This document shows, piece after piece, positions 16,483 through 23,804 of a stretch of DNA of 64,000 bases. The translations under genes and the position numbers were made by a program. Position 1 is the stretch's first letter; each line of letters begins with the position of its first letter. Where the stretch lies: contig NZ_BLKZ01000001.1 in assembly GCF_010723575.1 (NCBI RefSeq), positions 1,488,001 to 1,552,000 of the forward strand. The letters run 5' to 3'. The notes beneath the pieces were generated by a model that was not told the DNA's origin, ran no database searches, and saw nothing but the letters and a program-made list of their open reading frames with translations. Source of the stretch: Mycobacterium bourgelatii. Its GTDB lineage: Bacteria > Actinomycetota > Actinomycetes > Mycobacteriales > Mycobacteriaceae.

Positions 16483-17433
16483 ATGGTCGTGACGGACCGC
16501 CCGGAGATCTCGCTCTATCTGCGCACTTTTAGCGACCAGCCGAACCAGGACTGGAACGCCGCCCTGCAGGCGGCGCGCGCCATGGATGCCGCCGGTGTCG
16601 ACCGGGTGGTGGTGTCCGACCACGTTGTGTTCGGTGAGAATCTCGGCGCCTACAGCGACCCCGCTGTGGGGGGAACGCCCGGCGGCAAGCAGCCAACCGG
16701 CCCGGACGGTGACTGGCTGGAGCCGCTGATTTTCCTGACTGCCGTGGCGGCGACCACCAGCCGCATCAGGCTTGGAACCGGCGTGCTGCTCGCCGCGCTA
16801 CGACGACCCGCGGTGCTGGCCAAGCAGGTGGCAACCATCGATGTGCTGTCGGGCGGACGCGTCGACCTTGGGGTCGGGATCGGTTGGCAACGTGAGGAAT
16901 ACGAGGCCGCCGGGTTACCGTTCCGGCGGCGCGGACGGCTACTGGACCACACGCTGGAGGTGTGCCAAGCGTTGTGGACACAGCAACGTGCCTCCTACAG
17001 TGCGCCCGAGTTAGCGTTCGACGGCATTCACCAGATGCCCAAACCCGTCCAGCCGGGCGGCGTTCCCATCTGGGTGAGCGGCACCGTCAACCCCGCCGTG
17101 GCCCGACGACTGAACCGTTTCGGCCAGCGCTGGATCCCGTGGGGCCCGGCGATCACTGATCTCAAGGGCGCCATCCCGGCCATGCAGCAGGCGATCGCTG
17201 ATGTCGGTGGCGACCCAAGTGAATTGCGGGTCCAGGCATCCGCTGCCTTGGTGAAGGGCGCGGATCGCTCGATCGACGTGCGGGCCACCGTTGCAGCCGT
17301 CCCGCAGATCTTGGCGGACGGGGGCCCGACCATCCATGACATCCGTTTCTCTGGAACCCTTCCTAGCGACCCCGACCGAGCTGCCGAGGTGCTAGCCGAG
17401 TTGGTCAGCGCATTCAGAGCCGTCACCGGGTGA
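16483..17433 (+). CDS. LLM-class (luciferase-like) F420-dependent oxidoreductase
   Basis: 316 aa. The (beta/alpha)8 signatures DRVVVSDHVVFGEN, RIRLGTGVLLAALRRPAVLAKQ and LDVLSGGRVDLGVGIGWQ (ATIDVLSGGRVDLGVGIGW here) are typical of mycobacterial F420-dependent luciferase-like enzymes. These use reduced F420 or FMNH2 to reduce or oxygenate substrates. It follows the nitroreductase after 27 bp and is probably the last gene of the operon, which ends near a strong inverted repeat at 17460. Cofactor and substrate cannot be told from sequence alone. Confidence 0.85.
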   Translation: MVVTDRPEISLYLRTFSDQPNQDWNAALQAARAMDAAGVDRVVVSDHVVFGENLGAYSDPAVGGTPGGKQPTGPDGDWLEPLIFLTAVAATTSRIRLGTGVLLAALRRPAVLAKQVATIDVLSGGRVDLGVGIGWQREEYEAAGLPFRRRGRLLDHTLEVCQALWTQQRASYSAPELAFDGIHQMPKPVQPGGVPIWVSGTVNPAVARRLNRFGQRWIPWGPAITDLKGAIPAMQQAIADVGGDPSELRVQASAALVKGADRSIDVRATVAAVPQILADGGPTIHDIRFSGTLPSDPDRAAEVLAELVSAFRAVTG

Positions 17434-17459
17434 CGGCGGCTTGCGCCGCGCGATCAAGG

Positions 17460-17523
17460 CCGCCGAGTGTGAATTCTGCTACGCGACACGGCGATTCAAC
17501 GTCATGTGATTCACACTCGGCGG
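17460..17523. terminator. 15-bp perfect inverted repeat between convergent genes
   Basis: Arms at 17460-17474 (CCGCCGAGTGTGAAT) and 17509-17523 are exact reverse complements, separated by a 34-nt loop. The repeat lies between the LLM gene (ends 17433) and the convergent DUF732 gene (ends 17552), so it may act as a bidirectional terminator. There is no U-tract. Such elements starting GCCGAGTGTG recur in mycobacterial intergenic DNA as I recall, so it may be a dispersed repeat. Confidence 0.5.
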
Positions 17524-17551
17524 GGTAGCAGCGCGGGGTCGCAGCGGTCGG

Positions 17552-18157
17552 TCACATCCCCACGACGAGATCGTTGAATTGCGGGCAATAGGTCCGCACC
17601 GAGATCGCCACATAGGCGTTGGCGACGCCCGCATATGTCGGATTGGCGGTCTGGAAGTCGGTGACAACCGCTTGCACGGTGCTTCCGGCGCTGATGTTCT
17701 GGCACACCGTTTTGCCGTTGAGCACAGCCTCTTTGGGATTGGAGAACGAAATGCCGCGGTCGTTGAGCGACCGAATGTACTCCTCGTCCTGAGCGGGCGT
17801 CGACGTGATCGATTCGGCGATCAGCGGCGAGGTTGTCGCCGGTGCCGTCGAAACCGGCGGTGCGTTGGCCGTCGTGGTCTTCTTCGTAGTCAGCACCAAG
17901 CTCGCCACAATGATCACCGTCGCCAACCCGACACCGATGAGCAGGAGCGCTGCGGCTCTACTCCACACCGTGCTCCACGACTGGGTGGCGGTCTCAGGTT
18001 CGCCCTGCGCTTCGGCTGATTCGCCGACTGGTTTGCGCGGGGGCGGCGGTGGTGCCCGGAAGTCGTTCTCGCTCGACCACGCGAGGCCGGCGGATTCGTC
18101 GGGAGAGGGGCTGGGCACACCGCCGGTCTCGTGTCTCGGCGGGACGCCGTCGGCCAT
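17552..18157 (-). CDS. DUF732-type membrane-anchored protein
   Basis: 201 aa from the ATG at 18157 (MADGVPPRHE); an ATG at 18166 would add three residues. A Pro/Glu-rich cytoplasmic N-terminus of about 70 residues is followed by one transmembrane segment (AALLLIGVGLATVIIVASLV). After that come a Thr/Pro-rich linker and a C-terminal extracytoplasmic domain. The C-terminal part has paired cysteines (KTVCQNI and VRTYCPQFNDLV) in the DUF732 pattern typical of small mycobacterial exported proteins. Function unknown. It is convergent with the catabolic operon and upstream of nothing obvious on its own strand. Confidence 0.75.
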   Translation of the reverse strand: MADGVPPRHETGGVPSPSPDESAGLAWSSENDFRAPPPPPRKPVGESAEAQGEPETATQSWSTVWSRAAALLLIGVGLATVIIVASLVLTTKKTTTANAPPVSTAPATTSPLIAESITSTPAQDEEYIRSLNDRGISFSNPKEAVLNGKTVCQNISAGSTVQAVVTDFQTANPTYAGVANAYVAISVRTYCPQFNDLVVGM

Positions 18158-18199
18158 GAGGCCCATGGTAGCCAGCGGAGCCGAAGAAAGACGAACGGG

Positions 18200-19960
18200 T
18201 CAGGTCAGGTGGCGGTCTCGCCACCTCTTCAGCCGGCTCGTCGGCGCCTGTATCGCGGCCATCACCGAACTCATCGAAGGAGCCACTGACTTGGCGTGGA
18301 CGGCCGGTTCTGCGAGTGGTGGCCGGTCGCCCTCCCACCATGTCGGCTGTAGCAGCGCCGTCACAACCGGAATCGCCTGCTCCACACTGTTACGTCCCCA
18401 CTGACATGCCCGATCAATGGCGGTGGCCGAGGGTGCGAGGTTGATCGCGGACAGCGTCGGCTCGAATCGGACTAGGTGGTCGACATAAGGCAGATTGCGC
18501 ACGATCTGCAGCTGGATCGCCTGGGTGATCGGGGCCAACCACATGTGCCGCGAGTCCCACTGGGGATGAAAACAGTCAAAGGCCAAGTAGCACGCGTTTC
18601 GGGTGCCCAGCCTGCCGTCGCGCACTCGTTTCCACGCCAACTCGACGGGCACGTTACTGGCCGCGCCGCCGTCGACGATGGCCGCGATGCCCCGGTCGGC
18701 ACACAGCTGGTCCAGCAGCGGGACCATGCGGGGATCGCTGGATTCGTGGTGCAGCACGCCAGGAATGGCAGACGAGAAAGATGCCGCGTCGACGACGTCG
18801 AAGTCGAGGTCCGGATCGTCCCCACTGACAACGATGGGCTTTACCACTCGAAGGTCGATGAACGCTGCGACCTGCCACATGCGGGCCGCCACCAGCGGGC
18901 CCATGCCGATGGGGCGGAACGGCAGCGACCGCAATTGCAGGGCGGCCAGTTCCGGGTGCCGAAACCGTGAGGGCAGCTTCGCATACGGCTGCCTACGTAC
19001 GCCGGCGATCACGACATCCAGCGGGATCGCCAGGTCCGACATGCGCATCCGTTCGCCGTCCTCACGGCTGAGCAGCGGGTTGGCGAATTTGTCGAACCGC
19101 AGCGCGAACAGGCCCGCCAGGCCGTGCCGGCGGCGCAGGCGCTCGGGTCCGAGGATGGCGCGGTAGGACACCGACTTTGCCCACGCCACGTAGTCGTCGA
19201 TAGGCACCGGCAGCTCGCGGGCCACCAGGCTGCCCATGATCGACCCGAAGGACGAACCGACCATGTAGTCGGGCACTTGGCCGATTTCCAAGAGCCGTTG
19301 CATGCCGCCGATGTAGACGAATCCGGCGCCTCCGCCCCCACCCAGTACCGTGACCAACTTCTTGTAGCCGACCTCGGAGTCCAGTTCGTGGGCGGAGAAG
19401 TCGTTGGCGTGTCGCTCGATGAGCACCTGCCGCTGGTCGTTCTGTTCCGGCTCCAGAACCGCCAGGGTGTCGCGCGCGGCCTTCAGTGCGGTGACCGGAT
19501 CCGGCTCCTCGCGCAGGGGCCCGAAGAGCGTGTCGATCACCCGTGACCGCCACGGCGCGACTTCGGCGCCCACCGAGACGTCCCCCCGGCCGCGGCTGCC
19601 ACCCGGGCCGGCCGCGCCGGGCTCGAAATCGGCGAGTCGGGCGAAGTTGAGGATGTAGCGCAGCTTGCGCAGATCCTCGCTGCTGAGCACGTCCGGGTTG
19701 GCGAGGTTGTGCCGGACCAGGCGGCTCTCCATCTTCTGCAGCAGTAGCGCAGGGTCCACCGTTGGCAGGTCGACGGTGTCCAGGGCGGCATCGGTTTCGC
19801 GGGTTTCCTCGTCGATCTCGTCGATCCCGTCGATCCCGTCGAGTTCATCGAGGGCGTCGAGGGCGATTTCGTCGCTCTCCGGCAGAGCGTCGATCTCGTC
19901 GGGAGGTGCGCCGCGTTTGATTAGCCGGTTACGGATGGTGTCGGCTATCCGTATCTCCAT
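18200..19960 (-). CDS. Patatin-like phospholipase
   Basis: 586 aa. The catalytic features are an oxyanion-hole glycine loop GGGGGAGFVYIGG (from about residue 207), the nucleophile elbow G235-S-S237-F-G239 and the dyad aspartate D430 in IVDGGAASNVP. About 140 residues precede the domain, including a very acidic low-complexity stretch (ELDGIDGIDEIDEE) around residues 39-52. The family hydrolyses lipid acyl esters. It starts 3 bp after the SPFH/band-7 gene ends, so the two are co-transcribed. M. tuberculosis has a similar patatin (Rv3091, from memory) beside a 295-aa protein of the same length as the partner here. Confidence 0.85.
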   Translation of the reverse strand: MEIRIADTIRNRLIKRGAPPDEIDALPESDEIALDALDELDGIDGIDEIDEETRETDAALDTVDLPTVDPALLLQKMESRLVRHNLANPDVLSSEDLRKLRYILNFARLADFEPGAAGPGGSRGRGDVSVGAEVAPWRSRVIDTLFGPLREEPDPVTALKAARDTLAVLEPEQNDQRQVLIERHANDFSAHELDSEVGYKKLVTVLGGGGGAGFVYIGGMQRLLEIGQVPDYMVGSSFGSIMGSLVARELPVPIDDYVAWAKSVSYRAILGPERLRRRHGLAGLFALRFDKFANPLLSREDGERMRMSDLAIPLDVVIAGVRRQPYAKLPSRFRHPELAALQLRSLPFRPIGMGPLVAARMWQVAAFIDLRVVKPIVVSGDDPDLDFDVVDAASFSSAIPGVLHHESSDPRMVPLLDQLCADRGIAAIVDGGAASNVPVELAWKRVRDGRLGTRNACYLAFDCFHPQWDSRHMWLAPITQAIQLQIVRNLPYVDHLVRFEPTLSAINLAPSATAIDRACQWGRNSVEQAIPVVTALLQPTWWEGDRPPLAEPAVHAKSVAPSMSSVMAAIQAPTSRLKRWRDRHLT

Positions 19961-19963
19961 CGG

Positions 19964-20851
19964 TCAGCGTCCTGGGACCGGCACGGTAGGCAGCGCTGAG
20001 GTCCCCGGCCAGCAGCCCAGCGGGCTGATCCCCTTGTTGATGGCGGCGGTGATGCAGTTCTGGACCACAACGTTGGGATCGTTGCTGATCGAGCGGGACA
20101 GGATCTCGTTCGCCTTGGCCTGTGCTTCGGCGGTCCGCTGGGATTCCTGCGCGATCGAGGTCTGGGCGCGTTGCTGGTTGAGCTGGTTGATCTTGTCTTC
20201 GGTGCCCTGGTCGTACTGGATGGTGGGGACGTTGACGTCGAAGATGTCTACTTGGCCGCTCACATCTTTGCGCATGATGTCGGCGGCGCGCCGGGCCAGG
20301 CCGGGCAGCGGCGAGACGTCGAGGTTCTGCGGGTCCAGCGGGTTGAAGGCGGCGAAAACCTCGTTGAGCGCGACCGACAGGTTGCGCTCGATCAGGTTGA
20401 CCCGAACGTTGTCGAACGTCTTGTACTGCTGGAACAGTTCGGGCGCGGCGGCCTGCTTGAGTTGCCAACGGATGCTGACGTCAGCCCAGGCGGTTGATTG
20501 GTTGCCCAGGCGGACCATGATGCGTTCGTCGTGGCTGCCCACCTTGACGTATTTGTCGATTTGGACGGCGCCGTCCATCTGGTGGGTCATCTGCCATGGG
20601 AACTTGGCGTGAAAGCCGTTGTTCAGGCTCACCCCGGAGGGACGTCCGAAGGTCGTCACGATCGCGATCTGACGGGTGCCGACGATCACGAAGCAGCCGA
20701 GCAGGAAGCTCAGGACTGCCACTACCAGCGCGCCGATCGTGACCGTCCTGGCGGCCGCGCCTCCGCCGTCGCCGCGATTGAGTAGCCAGAACAAGCCCGC
20801 TACTCCAGCGACGATGAGGCCGATTACGAAGAACAGGATCTGCCAGGTCAT
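19964..20851 (-). CDS. SPFH/band-7 (stomatin-prohibitin-like) membrane protein
   Basis: 295 aa from the ATG at 20851, preceded by AAGGAG; a longer open frame to 20935 lacks support. Two N-terminal hydrophobic segments (about residues 3-22 and 36-59) precede the band-7 domain beginning at GTRQIAIVTTFGRPSG. A Gln/Ala-rich coiled-coil-prone stretch (INQLNQQRAQTSIAQESQRT) follows, then a short Cys-containing tail. Such proteins oligomerise into membrane microdomain scaffolds. The tight coupling with the patatin gene suggests that it positions or controls that lipase at the membrane (inference). Confidence 0.85.
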   Translation of the reverse strand: MTWQILFFVIGLIVAGVAGLFWLLNRGDGGGAAARTVTIGALVVAVLSFLLGCFVIVGTRQIAIVTTFGRPSGVSLNNGFHAKFPWQMTHQMDGAVQIDKYVKVGSHDERIMVRLGNQSTAWADVSIRWQLKQAAAPELFQQYKTFDNVRVNLIERNLSVALNEVFAAFNPLDPQNLDVSPLPGLARRAADIMRKDVSGQVDIFDVNVPTIQYDQGTEDKINQLNQQRAQTSIAQESQRTAEAQAKANEILSRSISNDPNVVVQNCITAAINKGISPLGCWPGTSALPTVPVPGR

Positions 20852-20913
20852 CCCCCGACTCCTTCTGCTTGGTTTAGTGCCGACCGTGTTGTTTGGAAGA
20901 CTAGGCTGCGGCC

Positions 20914-21333
20914 ATGTCCATTGACCGTGCCGCACTCATTGCGGGCAGCATTCGACTCGCCTCTGGCATCTCCTTCCTTGTCGACCCCGTGCGAGCCAAT
21001 CGGCTTTGGGGCGGTGGCTCGGAGGAGTCCTCTCCGACCGCACAGTTGTTGCTGCGCTCGATGGGTTACCGCGACGCGCTGATCGGTGGCTTGCTGACGA
21101 CCGCGGCGCTGCGCGGCAAGAACACTCGAGGCTGGTTCCTTGCGTCCGGCGGTGCCGACGCGGCCGACCTGTTGGGCGGGCTCAGTGTGCATAGCGAACT
21201 CAAACCCGCGCAACGCGTCATCGGGTTGGGTGGTGCCGTCGTCGGTATCGGCGTCGGTTTGTGGGGCGCGGCGCGCCCGACCACCCGTCGCGATCAGCGG
21301 GCGCTGTCGGACACCGTCAGCGGCGACGAGTAG
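20914..21333 (+). CDS. Small membrane protein (DUF4267-like)
   Basis: 139 aa. It has hydrophobic segments at about residues 6-25, 55-68 and 101-120 (VIGLGGAVVGIGVGLWGAA) and a short charged C-terminus. It resembles small actinobacterial membrane proteins of unknown function; I do not recognise a specific family with confidence. It is divergent from the SPFH gene and followed after 6 bp by an LLM oxidoreductase, so the two are probably co-transcribed. Confidence 0.7.
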   Translation: MSIDRAALIAGSIRLASGISFLVDPVRANRLWGGGSEESSPTAQLLLRSMGYRDALIGGLLTTAALRGKNTRGWFLASGGADAADLLGGLSVHSELKPAQRVIGLGGAVVGIGVGLWGAARPTTRRDQRALSDTVSGDE

Positions 21334-21339
21334 TCGACC

Positions 21340-22167
21340 ATGGACTTTGGTGTTCTGACGTTTGTGACCGACGAGGGCATCGGCCCGGCAGAGCTTGGGG
21401 CGGCACTCGAAGAGCGCGGCTTCGAGTCCTTGTTTCTGGCTGAGCACACGCACATCCCGGTCAACCACTCGAGTCCCTATCCGGGTGGTGGCGAAATCCC
21501 GCGGAAGTACTACCGACCGCTGGACCCCTTTGTGGCGTTGGCGGCGGCGGCCGTCGCCACCGAGCGGCTGGTGCTCGGCACCGGTATCGCGCTGATCCCG
21601 GAGCGGGATCCGATCATCACGGCCAAGGAAGTCGCTTCGTTGGATCTGGTGTCGGGCGGGCGTTTTCGCCTCGGCGTGGGTGTGGGCTGGTTGCGTGAAG
21701 AGGTGGCCAACCACGGTGTCGATCCGGCGGTGCGCGGCCGCGTCGCCGAGGAGCGGTTGCGCGCGATGATAGAGATCTGGACCAAGGACGAAGCCGAATT
21801 TCACGGCGAATACGTGAATTTCGACCCGATCTACTGTTGGCCCAAACCCGCCACCAAGCCTTATCCGCCGTTTTACATCGGTGGGGGACCGGCGAGCTTC
21901 AAGCGCATCGCCCGGTTGGGTGCGGGGTGGATCGCCATCAGCCCCACGCCGGAGCTGTTAGCGGTGGTGCTGCAGGACCTGCGCGCCGTCGCCGGTGCCG
22001 ATGTGCGGGTGACCGTCTGCCAGTGGGGCGAGCAGACCGCGGACGGTGTTGCGGGTTACCAGGCTTTGGGGGTGGAGCGAGTCCTGTTGGAGCTGCCGAC
22101 CGCGCCGCGCGACGAGACGCTGCGATACCTCGACGCCATGGCGGCCGACCTCGCGCAGCTGGGGTAG
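21340..22167 (+). CDS. LLM-class F420-dependent oxidoreductase
   Basis: 275 aa. Typical motifs are FESLFLAEHTHIPVN, RLVLGTGIALIPERDPI and SLDLVSGGRFRLGVGVGWLR. The length and order (next to an SRPBCC-sulfatase pair, here separated by an IS) match the Rv3079c-like protein of M. tuberculosis as I recall it. Probable F420H2-dependent reductase with unknown substrate. The 3' end is intact; the following 340 bp are gene-free and probably belong to the insertion sequence. Confidence 0.85.
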   Translation: MDFGVLTFVTDEGIGPAELGAALEERGFESLFLAEHTHIPVNHSSPYPGGGEIPRKYYRPLDPFVALAAAAVATERLVLGTGIALIPERDPIITAKEVASLDLVSGGRFRLGVGVGWLREEVANHGVDPAVRGRVAEERLRAMIEIWTKDEAEFHGEYVNFDPIYCWPKPATKPYPPFYIGGGPASFKRIARLGAGWIAISPTPELLAVVLQDLRAVAGADVRVTVCQWGEQTADGVAGYQALGVERVLLELPTAPRDETLRYLDAMAADLAQLG

Positions 22168-22511
22168 TCAGCGGCGACTGGTGCTTTGTCGAAGGTGAGT
22201 CCTGTGGCCCAAAAGCGTTGGCAGTTGGTGCATATCCCTTACGTTCGGTGAGTCACGTTCGGCGAGGCACGTCCGGCACTAGCTTTCGCGCTGGTAGTCA
22301 AGGTTGACGTTGGGCGTGGTTGATCAGCCGGGCTGATGCTCGGCTTGTGGCGCGATGAACGGTGTGTCGTTGTTGGTCGGTGGGCCGTCGTGTTCCGGCA
22401 GGCTGATTAGTCGCCGTGAGCGGCAGGCTTTCGTGTGCGCCGTGATGGCGGCCCAGGGCGAGCGGGCGGCAAGCTAGGTTTCGCCGTCGTGCGGCATAGC
22501 TACCGTGGCCG
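22168..22511. other. Gene-free segment, probable IS end with short tandem repeats
   Basis: No credible gene is present. Three imperfect 14-bp tandem units (TTACGTTCGGTGAG, TCACGTTCGGCGAG, GCACGTCCGGCACT) occupy 22240-22281. If the IS belongs to the IS1111 subgroup, this is where its guide (bridge) RNA would be encoded, but I cannot demonstrate its structure by eye. Confidence 0.4.
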
Positions 22512-23743
22512 TCACCGTTCGCCGCTGAGCCTTCCTTGACGATAGCGCTGTTCATCGAAGGGTTGTTGGGTTCGTAGCAGTCGGTATGACAGCCGGCAGG
22601 CATGACGCGCGAGCGCGACACGGGCCTGTATCGGGGCCATCCCTCGCGCGTGAAGTTCAGCGTTGCGCTCGATGAAAGACGGTGAGCACTGCGACAGTCC
22701 CCACGCGATGCCCATCAGTGCGTCGCGATGCTCGGCCAGGCCCTGACGTGAAATGCGGCCACGCCGGTTCAGCGTGGCCGATTGGTAGAGTGCTGGCGCC
22801 AAACCTGTTGCCGAGTAGAGATGTTCAGCATCAGGGAAGCGTTGGATGGGAAGGCTGTGCGCGGCGAAGGCTGCCGCACGAACGGAGGCGACGCCGGGCA
22901 GAGTGGTTAGGATCTGGCCGTCGGTCTCGGCCAATAAGGCCACGACTTCGACGTCGAGGGCATCGATGTCTGTCCGGGGCGGCGGTACCGGGCCAGATCA
23001 CGCCCCAGTCGGTGCGCACGTTGATCAGCATCGGCCGGCGGAGGCAGACATCCGCGCCACCGCTGCAGCCAGTACTGGGCGGTGCTGGTCGTCAATCGGC
23101 CCGGAGCCCGGCGCATCAGCGACCGCAGTTGCGGTGGTCGTCCTGCAAACACGGCAGCACACGCCAGCACCGCCAGACCCGTCGGAGTCTCCAACGCCAA
23201 AGATCGCCCGTGACCCGCCGGCGCCGACAATCCAGGGCACAACGCATTGAGCTGGTCGTGCAGTCGCTGCTGGGCGACCTTGCGGTCGGCTACCAATCCG
23301 CGACGATGTCGCACCGCGGCACGTAACGCTTCGACCGGCGATTCCTGGCCGTAGCGGCGACCGCCGCCCTGGCGGGCCATGTACGTCAACGCTGCGCAGT
23401 CGCGATCATCGGTCTTGAACCTGCCCGAACCCAGCTGTGTGCGAGCAGATTTCGTCTCCGACGGCGCGAACAGCCGCACGCAACCAGGATGGCGCCGTTC
23501 CAGTTCGGCGACCCACGGCCGGTGCAGACTGCCGGTCGCCTCGATCGCGATCACGGGCGCATCTCGGCCATGTTTGTTCAGCGCCAGCTCAAGCTGTGCG
23601 ATGCCTTCTCGCGAGACCGACAACGACATCGGACCAGCGAGCAGACCGGACCCCTCACTGATCCACACCCGATTGAACGCCTTGCCAGGATCCACGGCAA
23701 CGATCACCGTGGACGGATCAAGCGCAACCTCCAACACCGACAT
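22512..23743 (-). pseudogene. IS110-family DEDD transposase, frameshifted
   Basis: The N-terminal part (23743 to 22907) shows the RuvC-like DEDD residues in IVAVDPGKAFN, IAIEATGS and KTDDRDCAAL. The C-terminal transposase domain (LPGVASVRAAAFAAH, LYSATGLAPALYQS with the catalytic Ser region) is in another frame ending at 22512. The frame changes near 22983 at a run of four C on the coding strand (CGCCGCCCCGG). One extra C would restore a protein of about 410 aa, the usual IS110 length. The start at 23743 has a good GGAGG. Most likely inactivated; a sequencing error or a programmed shift is possible. Confidence 0.85.
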
Positions 23744-23804
23744 GAGCAGCCTCCTCCGAAACGGACCTCCTACGAGAATCCGCCCAGTGCCTACTCACGG
23801 CCTA

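Larger units (their letters stand above)
22168..23804 (-). mobile_element. IS110-family insertion sequence (maximum extent)
   Basis: The interval between the LLM stop (22167) and the sulfatase stop (23805) holds a single frameshifted IS110-type transposase. It has 344 bp of non-coding DNA beyond its 3' end and only 61 bp before its start. IS110 elements lack terminal inverted repeats and target duplications, so the exact ends cannot be seen. A long non-coding end downstream of the transposase is the arrangement of the IS1111 subgroup. Both flanking genes look intact, so the insertion was intergenic. Confidence 0.75.
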
